A stretch of 64,000 nt of DNA from Lewinella sp. W8 (GTDB taxonomy: Bacteria; Bacteroidota; Bacteroidia; Chitinophagales; Saprospiraceae). A program made the translations under genes and the position numbers. The DNA lies in contig NZ_SNAQ03000007.1 of assembly GCF_004375085.3 (NCBI RefSeq), forward strand, positions 124,001 through 188,000, written 5' to 3'. Under the pieces are notes generated by a model. That model did no database searches and had not been told where the DNA came from. It worked only from the letters and a program-made list of their open reading frames with translations. Shown in pieces: positions 42,421 through 50,629 of this stretch. Each line of letters begins with the position of its first letter. Positions within the stretch are counted from its first letter, which is position 1.

Positions 42421-42450
42421 GTGGGCAAAAGTGGGAACTTGTGGGAATAG
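42421..42450 (+). promoter_or_regulatory. MraZ operator: three GTGGG boxes at 10-bp period
   Basis: GTGGGcaaaa, GTGGGaactt and GTGGGaatag lie back to back. MraZ of other bacteria binds direct TGGGN repeats with 5-nt spacers before its own gene, exactly this arrangement. The boxes end 4 nt before a TACCTTTA -7-like element (42455-42462), so MraZ binding would block the dcw promoter. Confidence 0.88.
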
Positions 42451-42470
42451 GTCTTACCTTTACTTCCACG

Positions 42471-42490
42471 ACGGGATAAGTGTATCCCGT
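42471..42490. promoter_or_regulatory. Perfect 8-bp inverted repeat in the mraZ leader
   Basis: ACGGGATA (42471-42478) and TATCCCGT (42483-42490) around AGTG, 11 nt before the mraZ ATG. It would form a hairpin at the start of the mRNA or serve as an operator half-site pair. Confidence 0.6.
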
Positions 42491-42501
42491 TTTAACCGCT
42501 T

Positions 42502-42975
42502 ATGGCACCACAGTATGACTTACTTGGCGAATATGAAGTTACCCTTGACGCAAAGGGGCGCTTCCGTATTCCCAGTGGTCTGCTGAAAAACCTGGGCGAC
42601 CGTGATACGCTGAAGTTTGTAGTGAATCGTGGCCTCGGCAACTGTCTGGCCCTTTACCCGAAACCGGTATGGGACGAGATTAAGCAGGAGGTGGACGCAC
42701 TCAACAAAAACAACCAGCAGAACCTGCGTTACGTCAGGGCCTTCTATCGCGGCGCCACCGAGGTGGTTCCTGATTCGGCCGATCGACTCCTGCTTCCCAA
42801 GCGGTTGGTCAGTTGGGCGAAAATGGAAAAGAACCTCGTGATGACGGCCATGAACGACAGAATTGAAATATGGGCGGAAGCCGAATATGACCTTTACCTC
42901 GAGCAGGAGCCGGATGATCTGGCCGCGCTGGCGGAGGAAGTGCTCGGTGATTCTCCGCGGGAAAACGATCTGTAA
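42502..42975 (+). CDS. mraZ: Transcriptional regulator MraZ
   Basis: 157 residues, the usual length. MraZ is an AbrB/SpoVT-type DNA-binding protein that controls the dcw cluster. The two swapped-hairpin repeats show as LDAKGRFRIPSG (about 16-27, DxxGR form) and PDSADRLLLPKRL (about 90-102, with Asp in place of Gly). GATEVVPDS precedes the second. Its own operator lies upstream, so autoregulation is likely. Its TAA shares an A with the rsmH ATG. Confidence 0.97.
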   Translation: MAPQYDLLGEYEVTLDAKGRFRIPSGLLKNLGDRDTLKFVVNRGLGNCLALYPKPVWDEIKQEVDALNKNNQQNLRYVRAFYRGATEVVPDSADRLLLPKRLVSWAKMEKNLVMTAMNDRIEIWAEAEYDLYLEQEPDDLAALAEEVLGDSPRENDL

Positions 42976-43886
42976 TGGATTACCACATTCCCGTACTGGC
43001 TCACGAATGCGTGGACTACCTGAATCTCCGCCCCGGAGGAATTTACGTTGATGTAACCTTCGGTGGGGGCGGGCACAGCCGCCTCATCCTCGAACGGGCC
43101 AAAAATGCTGAGATACGCCTGTTCGGATTTGACCAGGATGAGGAAGCTCGGGCCAATGCACTCGCCGATGACCGTTTCACCTTCGTTGCCGCAAATTTCC
43201 GCCACCTGCGCAACTACCTGCGCCTGCACGGAGTAGACCGTATCGACGGGCTGCTCGCCGACCTGGGGGTTTCCAGCCACCAGTTCGATCAGGCCGACCG
43301 GGGGTTCAGCTACCGCTTCGATGCGCCGCTGGACATGCGTATGGGGAAAGCTGCCGACCGCACCGCCGCCGACGTAGTCAACCACTACGCCGCCGAGGAG
43401 CTTCAGGCCGTTTTCGGGGAGTACGGAGAAGTGCGCAACGCCCGCACCCTGGCTTTGGCCGTCGCCGAGGCAAGGGAGCAGCAGGAGATCGTCACGATTC
43501 AGGACTTTTTGTCCATCGTCGATCCACTGGTAAGGGGAAACCGGGCGCGCTACCTGGCACAGGTGTTCCAGGCGCTGCGGATTGAAGTCAACGACGAGAT
43601 CGGCGCACTTACTGATTTATTGGCGCAAGCCACCGACTTACTGATACCAAACAAAGGTCGACTCGTCGTGATTTCTTACCACTCCCTGGAAGACCGCATC
43701 ACGAAAAATTTCCTCAAAACCGGCAACGCGGAAGGCAAAGTCATCAAGGACTTTTACGGGAAGATTGACCGCCCGTATAAAATCCTGACTAAGAAACCCG
43801 TCTTGCCGAGCGCCGAAGAAATTCAGCGCAACTCCCGGGCCCGGAGTGCTAAACTCAGGGTAGGGGAGCGGATTAGTGATGATTGA
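42975..43886 (+). CDS. rsmH: 16S rRNA (cytosine1402-N4)-methyltransferase
   Basis: 303 residues. It methylates C1402 of 16S rRNA using S-adenosylmethionine. Typical motifs are HIPVLAHECVDYLNLRPGGI, the SAM loop DVTFGGGGHSRLIL, FDQDEEA, LADLGVSSHQFDQADRGFSY with RMGK following, and the C-terminal VISYHSLEDRITKNFLK. Start overlaps the mraZ stop (TAATG), so translation is coupled. A 116-bp gap follows before ftsL. Confidence 0.97.
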   Translation: MDYHIPVLAHECVDYLNLRPGGIYVDVTFGGGGHSRLILERAKNAEIRLFGFDQDEEARANALADDRFTFVAANFRHLRNYLRLHGVDRIDGLLADLGVSSHQFDQADRGFSYRFDAPLDMRMGKAADRTAADVVNHYAAEELQAVFGEYGEVRNARTLALAVAEAREQQEIVTIQDFLSIVDPLVRGNRARYLAQVFQALRIEVNDEIGALTDLLAQATDLLIPNKGRLVVISYHSLEDRITKNFLKTGNAEGKVIKDFYGKIDRPYKILTKKPVLPSAEEIQRNSRARSAKLRVGERISDD

Positions 43887-43982
43887 TTCGTCGGCTTAGG
43901 TCGTCCTGCTTCGTCAGGAATCGAGATGAGCCCCGGATTCAGGCATCACGACTGATTTTTACGGAAGGCGGTTAAGGCCGGC

Positions 43983-43999
43983 TTTCAAAAAGGTGTGAA
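43983..43999 (+). promoter_or_regulatory. Shared motif before ftsL
   Basis: TTTCAAAAAGGTGTGAA, 3 nt before the ftsL ATG. A near-identical TTTCAAAAAAGGTGTGAA lies before ftsZ (56704-56721). Meaning unknown; AAAGGTG could help ribosome binding. Confidence 0.5.
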
Positions 44000-44002
44000 A
44001 CA

Positions 44003-44317
44003 ATGGCAGCAGCAAAACGCCGGGGGGCAAACACGATTAACGTGCCCACCCTTATTCTGAACAATTTGGGCTACCTCGCTTTCCTCGGCGGGCTGGCCCT
44101 GCTGTACATCGCTAACGCCCACTACGCGGAATACAATGTCCGCCGCATCCAGGTCCTGGAAGAGGAAATCAAAGAACAACGCTGGCTGTACATGTCGCTG
44201 CAGAGCGAAAATATGTACAACGGACTGCGCTCGGAAGTCGTAGAGAACGTCCGGGACGAGGGACTGCGGATGCACCGCGGAAAACCCAAGAAAATCGTCA
44301 TCCCCAGCAAAAAATAA
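44003..44317 (+). CDS. ftsL: FtsL-like division protein
   Basis: 104 residues, single-pass. A short basic N-terminus is followed by the membrane helix LGYLAFLGGLALLYIANAHY (about 22-41) and a coiled-coil periplasmic part VRRIQVLEEEIKEQRWLYMS, ending in a Lys-rich tail. Size, topology and position between rsmH and ftsI are those of Bacteroidota FtsL, a partner of FtsB/FtsQ in the divisome that activates FtsWI. Sequence identity to other FtsL is always low, so the position carries much of the evidence. Confidence 0.88.
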   Translation: MAAAKRRGANTINVPTLILNNLGYLAFLGGLALLYIANAHYAEYNVRRIQVLEEEIKEQRWLYMSLQSENMYNGLRSEVVENVRDEGLRMHRGKPKKIVIPSKK

Positions 44318-44367
44318 ATTCACTCACAAGCCTCAAACCTTAATCCTAACTCCTCAATCCTCCCTCC

Positions 44368-46485
44368 GTGGCCCTCAATTTTAAAGACGAAGTACTGGTA
44401 CGCATTTACGCCATCCTGGCGTTGATCGTCGTGCCCGTGGCGGGCCTGCTGATGTGGCGAACGGTAGAGGTGGCGGTCGTGAAGCAGGCCGAATACCAGC
44501 AAATGGGGCGGGAGTATTTCCGGGAGCGGACCGTACGGGCCGAACGCGGTAATATTTACAGCCGCAACGAAAACCTGCTGGCTACTTCGGTGCCCTACTT
44601 CAGTCTGCATTTTGATCCCTTCGTGGCGCCCCCGAAGGTGTACTACGATAATCTGGATAGCCTGGCCTACATGCTTTCCCTGTACGTAGACAGCGGATTT
44701 ACGGTTGGTGCCTGGCGCGACAGCCTCATTGCCATGCGGGACAGTCTTAACAAGCCCGCCCGCCACTATTACAAGATCGCCGAAAGCGTGAGCTACCGGG
44801 AGTTGCAGCAGATCAAGCAATTCCCGATCTTCAACCGCGGACGCTTGAGCGGTGGTCTGATCGTGGAGAAAAGGGACGAAAGAAAACGTCCCTTTGGCTG
44901 GCTGGCCCGCCGGACGATCGGCAAGAGCGTAGATGGCCGCAAGGTCGGCATTGAGGGAGCCTTTGACGAGGCCCTGGCCGGGAAAAGCGGTAAGGAAGAA
45001 ATGTTCCGGGTGGGAGACGGCCTGTGGCTGCCGACCAACAACCTGGCCATCGTGGAGCCCACGGCGGGGTCCGACGTATACACCACGCTGGACGTCAACA
45101 TCCAGGACATCACCGAAAATGCCCTGGACCGGGCCGTGCGGGACCATGCCCCCGACTGGGGATGTGCCATCGTGATGGACGTCAAGACCGGCGCCATCCG
45201 GGCGATGGCGAACCTGGGCAAGAACACCAGTGGTACGGACTACTTCGAGATGTACAACTACTCGATCGCCATGGCCACCGAGCCCGGCTCCACCTTCAAA
45301 CTGGCCACCATGATGGCCCTGCTGGACGATAATAAGGTGAGTCTGGACAGCGAAATCGACATCGAGAACGGGGTGAAGGAATTTTACGATCGCACCATCG
45401 AAGACTCCAATCCCCTGAGCCGCAACTGGCGGGTAATTAGCGTCCGGGACGCCTTCGAGCAATCCTCCAACGTCGCCATGGCCAAGCTGGTGGATAGCCT
45501 CTACTCGGACAACGAGTTCTCCCTGAAGCTGCAATCCTTCCACCTCAACGAGAAAACGGGACTGGAAATCGAGGGGGAGGCGCAGCCCTTCATCAACGAT
45601 ACGACGTCGAGCACCTTCTCCGGGGTGTCCAAGGCCTGGATGGCTTTCGGGTACGAAAGCCGCCTGACGCCGCTGCAGACCCTCACCTACTTCAACTCCG
45701 TGGCCAACGGCGGTAAGATGATGAAACCCTACCTGGTTAATGAAGTGCGCCGGGAAGGAAAGACCATCCAGGAGTTCAAGCCCACGGTGATTGACGAACA
45801 AATTGCCGGTCAGCGCACCATCGAACAACTTCGTACCCTCATGGAGGGCGTGGTGGAACGCGGTACGGCCAAGAAACTGAAAACGGACCAGTACCGCTTT
45901 GCGGGCAAGACGGGCACCAGTCAGCAGAACTACGGTAAGCGTCGCCGCAAAAAGGAATACCAGGCCAGCTTTGCCGGCTACTTTCCGGCGGAGAATCCGA
46001 TCTACAGCATCATTGTGGTCATCTACAATCCGCGCCGCGGAGGATACTACGGTGGTGAGGTGGCCGGCCCCGTCTTCCGGGAAATTGCCGACCGGATTCA
46101 CAACAGCATGATCGAGGTCCACGAGCCCCTCAACCAGGGACCACGGCCGGTTCTGTACGCCAGTCAGCTTCCCAACCGGGATGCGGGCTATCTGCCCGAA
46201 ATCGTGGAGGTGCTCGATTACGTGAACGTCGACGTGGACAGCCTGCCAAACACCAAATTGGTGGTGGTGGACGCCGGCGACGAGCAGGTGGACATCAAGC
46301 CCATCAATCCCGCTTCCCAGAAGTTTCCGAACGTCCGGGGAATGCGGCTGCGCGACGCCATCTATGTACTGGAAAATGAAGGCTATCGGGTTCACCCTCA
46401 GGGGGTTGGCCGGGTAACTGATCAGAAATGGCACCTGGACGGTCGCGGTCAGCGCGGTCGGGACGTAACCCTAATTCTTAACTAA
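44368..46485 (+). CDS. ftsI: Division transpeptidase (PBP3/FtsI) with a PASTA domain
   Basis: 705 residues from a GTG start (44368-44370), with a membrane anchor at about 10-30 (RIYAILALIVVPVAGLLMW). It cross-links septal peptidoglycan. The active-site motifs are STFK (S308-K311), SSN (366-368) and KTGT (from K514). The N-terminal pedestal domain is rich in charged residues. The last ~60 residues (FPNVRGMRLRDAIYVLENEG) are one PASTA domain, as in many Bacteroidota and Gram-positive FtsI. No ATG fits; an AT-rich leader precedes the GTG. A hairpin terminator follows before murE. Confidence 0.95.
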   Translation: MALNFKDEVLVRIYAILALIVVPVAGLLMWRTVEVAVVKQAEYQQMGREYFRERTVRAERGNIYSRNENLLATSVPYFSLHFDPFVAPPKVYYDNLDSLAYMLSLYVDSGFTVGAWRDSLIAMRDSLNKPARHYYKIAESVSYRELQQIKQFPIFNRGRLSGGLIVEKRDERKRPFGWLARRTIGKSVDGRKVGIEGAFDEALAGKSGKEEMFRVGDGLWLPTNNLAIVEPTAGSDVYTTLDVNIQDITENALDRAVRDHAPDWGCAIVMDVKTGAIRAMANLGKNTSGTDYFEMYNYSIAMATEPGSTFKLATMMALLDDNKVSLDSEIDIENGVKEFYDRTIEDSNPLSRNWRVISVRDAFEQSSNVAMAKLVDSLYSDNEFSLKLQSFHLNEKTGLEIEGEAQPFINDTTSSTFSGVSKAWMAFGYESRLTPLQTLTYFNSVANGGKMMKPYLVNEVRREGKTIQEFKPTVIDEQIAGQRTIEQLRTLMEGVVERGTAKKLKTDQYRFAGKTGTSQQNYGKRRRKKEYQASFAGYFPAENPIYSIIVVIYNPRRGGYYGGEVAGPVFREIADRIHNSMIEVHEPLNQGPRPVLYASQLPNRDAGYLPEIVEVLDYVNVDVDSLPNTKLVVVDAGDEQVDIKPINPASQKFPNVRGMRLRDAIYVLENEGYRVHPQGVGRVTDQKWHLDGRGQRGRDVTLILN

Positions 46486-46508
46486 ACAGCATCATACTCC
46501 CAATCAAC

Positions 46509-46534
46509 GATCGGCGACCCGCCGATCCCTTTTT
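46509..46534 (+). terminator. Terminator-like hairpin inside the dcw cluster (ftsI-murE)
   Basis: GATCGGCG (46509-46516) pairs with CGCCGATC (46520-46527) around ACC, then CC and TTTTT. Stem of 8 perfect bp and a T-run: a rho-independent terminator or attenuator in the middle of an essential operon. Confidence 0.75.
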
Positions 46535-46559
46535 CTGAGATTATTGCAACCTGATTACC

Positions 46560-48050
46560 ATGCAGCTCACTCAACTCATCGATCGCATTTCGCCACTGGC
46601 CGTTTCCGGCCGGGTGGAAGGTCGTGAGGTGAGTGGGCTTGCCTTTGACTCCCGCAAAGTGGCGTCCGGTGATCTGTTTGTGGCCGTTCCCGGCACTCAG
46701 GTAGACGGGCATGATTTTATCGAGCGGGCGATCACCGCAGGTGCCGTGGCCGTGGTCGGCCAGGCCCTGGAGGCCTGGGAGCAGGAAGCAAAGAATAATG
46801 AGGATCACCCGGTAATGATCCGGGTGGCCAGTTCGGCCACCGCCCTGGCGCAATTGGCCGATACCTTCTACGGTAGTCCGAGCCGCGACCTCAAGCTGGT
46901 GGGCGTGACGGGCACCAACGGAAAAACAACCGTAACGACCCTGCTGCACGACCTGTTTACGGCCCTCGGATACCGGGTGGGTTTACTGTCCACAGTGGAA
47001 GTTCGGATCGGCGAGGAAAAGGTGGTGGCTACCCACACTACCCCGGACGCCCTGGCCATCAACGCCAACCTGGACGCGATGCGCGAGGCGGGCTGCGACT
47101 ACGTATTCATGGAGGTCAGCAGCCATGCCGTGGATCAGGACCGGATCGTCGGGCTCCGGTTCCGCGGAGGTGTTTTTACCAACATCACTCACGATCACCT
47201 CGACTATCACCAGACCTTCCGCAACTACCTCAACGCCAAGAAGGCCTTCTTTGACGGACTTCCCGCCACGGCCTTTGCCCTCACCAACCTCGACGACAAG
47301 AACGGAGCGGTGATGCTACAGAACACTTCCGCCACCAAGCGGGGCTACAGTCTGCGCAAACTGACGGACTACCGGGGCAGAATCCTGGAGAATTCTCCCC
47401 AGGGATTGCAACTGGAAATCAACGGTACCGAGCTGTTCACCCGACTGCTGGGCCGCTTCAATGCCTACAATCTGGTGGCCGCCTACGGAGTGGCCATGGA
47501 ACTCGAGCAGGAACACGACGAGGTGTTGCTGGCCATCAGCCGGCTCTCCGCCGCTCCGGGACGTCTGGAACACGTGACCGATCCCGCTGGTGCCCTGACG
47601 GCCATCGTGGATTACGCCCACACCCCGGATGCCCTGCGCAACGTGCTGGAAACCCTGCGGTCCCTGATGGGCGCCGAAGGGCGCATCCTCTGTGTCGTCG
47701 GCGCCGGTGGCGACCGCGACCGCACCAAGCGGCCCGAAATGGCCCGCATCGCCGCCACCATTTCCGACCAGGTGATCCTGACGAGTGACAATCCCCGTTC
47801 TGAGGATCCTGAAGCGATCCTGAACGACATGGAAGCCGGAGTGGATACGGCTCTGCGCCCCCGCACCCTGAGAATTGCGGACCGCCGCAGTGCGATCCGT
47901 ACGGCGGTGCAGCTCGCCCGCACGGGAGATCTGATTCTGGTGGCCGGCAAGGGCCACGAAACCTACCAGGAAATCAAGGGGCAACGTTTTCCCTTCGACG
48001 ATAAAGCTGAACTTCTTCAGGCCCTAAACACACGCGCCCATGCTAATTAG
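46560..48050 (+). CDS. murE: UDP-N-acetylmuramoyl-tripeptide synthetase (MurE)
   Basis: 496 residues. It adds the third amino acid to UDP-MurNAc-L-Ala-D-Glu. The ATP loop is GVTGTNGKTTVTTLL (about 117-131). HTTPDALAINANL, EVSSHAVDQDRI and FTNITHDHLDYH follow, all MurE-typical. The LTSDNPRSEDPEAIL motif (DNPR) is characteristic of enzymes that add meso-diaminopimelate, as expected for Bacteroidota. It overlaps mraY by 11 bp. Confidence 0.97.
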   Translation: MQLTQLIDRISPLAVSGRVEGREVSGLAFDSRKVASGDLFVAVPGTQVDGHDFIERAITAGAVAVVGQALEAWEQEAKNNEDHPVMIRVASSATALAQLADTFYGSPSRDLKLVGVTGTNGKTTVTTLLHDLFTALGYRVGLLSTVEVRIGEEKVVATHTTPDALAINANLDAMREAGCDYVFMEVSSHAVDQDRIVGLRFRGGVFTNITHDHLDYHQTFRNYLNAKKAFFDGLPATAFALTNLDDKNGAVMLQNTSATKRGYSLRKLTDYRGRILENSPQGLQLEINGTELFTRLLGRFNAYNLVAAYGVAMELEQEHDEVLLAISRLSAAPGRLEHVTDPAGALTAIVDYAHTPDALRNVLETLRSLMGAEGRILCVVGAGGDRDRTKRPEMARIAATISDQVILTSDNPRSEDPEAILNDMEAGVDTALRPRTLRIADRRSAIRTAVQLARTGDLILVAGKGHETYQEIKGQRFPFDDKAELLQALNTRAHAN

Positions 48051-49296
48051 TCTCATGGAATGGTTGGAAGGTGTTCTGGGGGATTATCCCGGAGCGGGAC
48101 TGCTGGACTTCCTGAGCGTGAGGGCCGGCGTGGCCATCATCATCTCCCTGCTGATCAGCATGGTGACCGGGCGGCGCATCATCCGGCTGCTGCAGCGGCA
48201 GCAGATGGGAGAGTCCATCCGGGATCTCGGTCTTGAGGGGCAGCAGCAGAAGGCAGGAACGCCCACCATGGGCGGGATCATCATCCTGCTGGCCATTCTC
48301 GTGCCCTGTTTACTGATGGGCCGCCTGGACAATATTTACCTGATCACCATGCTGGTGGCTACCGTCTGGATGGGGCTCATTGGCTTTACGGATGATTACC
48401 TGAAAATCAAGCGCAAGAACAAGGACGGCCTCGCGGGTCGCTTCAAGATCATGGGGCAGGTGGGGCTCGGCATCTTCATCGCCGCCATTATGCTGTTCAG
48501 CGAGCAGGTGACGGTACGGATGGACGTAGCCGAAGCCGAAGCGGCCGGGCTTAGTGTGGAAGACCAGGTGGGAGCACCCGCTACCACCGTCCTGGCCAAC
48601 GGAGAAACCGTTATCCGGGCCAACTACCGCACGACCATCACGAATGTTCCCTTCGTAAAGGACAGCATTCTGGCCTACGAAAACATCTTCGGTATCGGCC
48701 GACAGCTCGTCTGGATTCTTTTCGTGCCCTTCATCGTATTTGTGGTGACGGCCATTTCCAATGCCGCCAACCTTACCGATGGACTGGACGGCCTGGCCAC
48801 GGGAACCTCCGCCATCGTGGCGGCTGTGCTGGCCGTATTCGCCTACGTGAGCAGTAACGCCATTGCCGCGAATTATCTGGGGATTTTACATCTTCCCGGC
48901 ACCCAGGAACTGGTCGTTTTCAGTGGTTGCCTGCTGGGGGCCTGTCTGGGTTTCCTCTGGTACAACAGCTTCCCTGCCTCCGTCTTCATGGGGGACACCG
49001 GATCGCTGGCCCTGGGGGGCGTGATTGCCGCCCTGGCGGTCCTGCTGCGCAAGGAACTTCTCCTGCCGCTGCTGTGCGGGATTTTTGTCGTGGAGAACCT
49101 CTCCGTGGTCCTGCAGGTCGCCTACTTCAAATACACCAAAAGAAAATACGGAGAAGGGAAGCGCATCTTCCTCATGTCTCCGCTTCACCACCACTATCAG
49201 AAACAAGGCATGCCGGAAACCAAGATCGTGATCCGCTTCTGGATCGTCGGTTTGTTGCTGGCCGTGGCCACCATCCTCACCCTCAAACTCCGCTAA
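48040..49296 (+). CDS. mraY: Phospho-N-acetylmuramoyl-pentapeptide transferase
   Basis: 418 residues, ten membrane helices. It moves phospho-MurNAc-pentapeptide to undecaprenyl phosphate to make lipid I. Conserved blocks: KAGTPTMGGIIILLAIL, TDDYLKIKRKNKDGLAGRFK (the DDxxK part), SNAANLTDGLDGLATG, FLWYNSFPASVFMGDTGSLA and SPLHHHYQKQGMPETKIVIR. The insertion at about 165-205 (QVTVRMDVAEAEAAGLSVED) is longer than in E. coli but usual in this phylum. An internal ATG at 48055 is a possible alternative start. Confidence 0.97.
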   Translation: MLISLMEWLEGVLGDYPGAGLLDFLSVRAGVAIIISLLISMVTGRRIIRLLQRQQMGESIRDLGLEGQQQKAGTPTMGGIIILLAILVPCLLMGRLDNIYLITMLVATVWMGLIGFTDDYLKIKRKNKDGLAGRFKIMGQVGLGIFIAAIMLFSEQVTVRMDVAEAEAAGLSVEDQVGAPATTVLANGETVIRANYRTTITNVPFVKDSILAYENIFGIGRQLVWILFVPFIVFVVTAISNAANLTDGLDGLATGTSAIVAAVLAVFAYVSSNAIAANYLGILHLPGTQELVVFSGCLLGACLGFLWYNSFPASVFMGDTGSLALGGVIAALAVLLRKELLLPLLCGIFVVENLSVVLQVAYFKYTKRKYGEGKRIFLMSPLHHHYQKQGMPETKIVIRFWIVGLLLAVATILTLKLR

Positions 49297-49303
49297 TCCT
49301 AGT

Positions 49304-50629
49304 ATGTCTGCTGCCGCCTACATAGTTGTTTTGGGAGCCGGAGAGTCCGGAGCCAGCGCGGCGCGCCTCGCGCGCCGCAAGGGGCATCGTGTCTTTGTCT
49401 CCGATGCCGGAGCGGGACAGGAACGCTACCTCGAAGAACTGCGGCAGGACGGCGTGGAGTTTGAGACCGGAGGACACACCGAAGACCGCATCTTTAGCGC
49501 CGATCTGGTGGTGAAAAGCCCCGGGATCCCCGATTCGGTACCCATGGTCGAACGTCTCCGGGCGGAAGGAATCCCCGTGATTTCCGAGATTGAATTTGCC
49601 TTCCGCTACGCTCCGCGGGGAGCCAAGATCGTCGGCATCACCGGCAGCAACGGCAAGACCACCACCACCATGCTGACCCATCACCTGCTGGACTTTGCGG
49701 GACTAAAGGCAGTAGCCGGTGGAAACCTCGGGGACAGCTTTGCCCGCCTGCTTCTGGAAGACGAAACGCCCGATATTTTTGTCCTGGAGCTGAGCAGTTT
49801 CCAGCTGGACGGCATCGAAAAGTTCCGCCCCGACATTGCCGCGGTGCTGAACATTACCCCCGATCACCTCGACCGCTACAACTACGAGATGGAGCGGTAT
49901 GCCGACGCTAAACTGCGGATCAGCATGGCGCAACGCCGGGATGATCAACTGTTGCTGCTCCGCGATACCGAGGTCATTGAACCTGCGCTCCGTCGCCGTG
50001 ATGCGCAAAGCCAGCTCACGACCATTGACGCCACGGACCTAAATGGGGACGGCTTGCTGGTGGACGGCTTTGAATTTAGCCTGCAAACGGGCTTGCTCCG
50101 CGGAAAGCACAATGCCCTCAACGCGCTCTTTGCCATCCGAATCGCCCTGATGCTGGGCGTGACGGAGCAGGAAATCCAGCTGGGGCTGGACAGCTTCTCC
50201 CCCGCGCCCCACCGCATGGAAGTGGTACCCACCGCGGACGGGCGTACCTGGATCAACGACAGTAAGGCCACCAACGTGGACGCCACCTTCTTTGCCCTGG
50301 ACGCCACGGAAGAACCCACCGTCTGGATTGCGGGCGGAACGGATAAGGGCAACGATTATGATCTGCTGGTCGAGACCGTTCGCGGTCGGGTCCATACGCT
50401 GATTTGTCTGGCCATCGATGCGAAAAAACTACGCAAAGCCTTTGCCGGAGTGGTGCCTCAGATTCACGCCACGCACAGCATGACCGTGGCCGTGCAGCTG
50501 GCGGGATACTACGCTGAGGCCGGGGACCGCATTTTGCTGAGTCCGGCTTGCGCCAGTTTTGACCTGTTTAAAAATTACGTGGATCGTGGAGACCAGTTCC
50601 GCGAGGCCGTTAAAACCCAGCACGCATGA
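49304..50629 (+). CDS. murD: UDP-N-acetylmuramoylalanine-D-glutamate ligase
   Basis: 441 residues. It adds D-glutamate to UDP-MurNAc-L-Ala. YIVVLGAGESGASAARLARR is the N-terminal UDP-binding fold, GITGSNGKTTTTMLTH the ATP loop (about 107-122), VLNITPDHLDRYN and FSPAPHRMEVV follow, and WINDSKATNVDATF the C-terminal domain. It follows mraY by 7 bp and overlaps ftsW by 4 bp (ATGA). Confidence 0.97.
   Translation: MSAAAYIVVLGAGESGASAARLARRKGHRVFVSDAGAGQERYLEELRQDGVEFETGGHTEDRIFSADLVVKSPGIPDSVPMVERLRAEGIPVISEIEFAFRYAPRGAKIVGITGSNGKTTTTMLTHHLLDFAGLKAVAGGNLGDSFARLLLEDETPDIFVLELSSFQLDGIEKFRPDIAAVLNITPDHLDRYNYEMERYADAKLRISMAQRRDDQLLLLRDTEVIEPALRRRDAQSQLTTIDATDLNGDGLLVDGFEFSLQTGLLRGKHNALNALFAIRIALMLGVTEQEIQLGLDSFSPAPHRMEVVPTADGRTWINDSKATNVDATFFALDATEEPTVWIAGGTDKGNDYDLLVETVRGRVHTLICLAIDAKKLRKAFAGVVPQIHATHSMTVAVQLAGYYAEAGDRILLSPACASFDLFKNYVDRGDQFREAVKTQHA

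Larger units (their letters stand above)
42046..42501. other. mraZ upstream region
   Basis: 456 bp, AT-richer than its neighbours. TTTTGCCCACAAAA at 42119-42132 is the exact complement of TTTTGTGGGCAAAA at 42417-42430. TGGG boxes occur at 42164, 42175, 42283 and 42293 besides the operator at 42421-42450. No gene is supported. The density of TGGG-type boxes over 330 bp suggests extended MraZ binding or looping. Confidence 0.6.

Noticed and set aside
44320-46434. Long open frame (704 codons) antisense to ftsI
   Set aside because: ftsI on the plus strand has all transpeptidase motifs; the antisense frame is low-complexity His/Gly/Val-rich and matches nothing.
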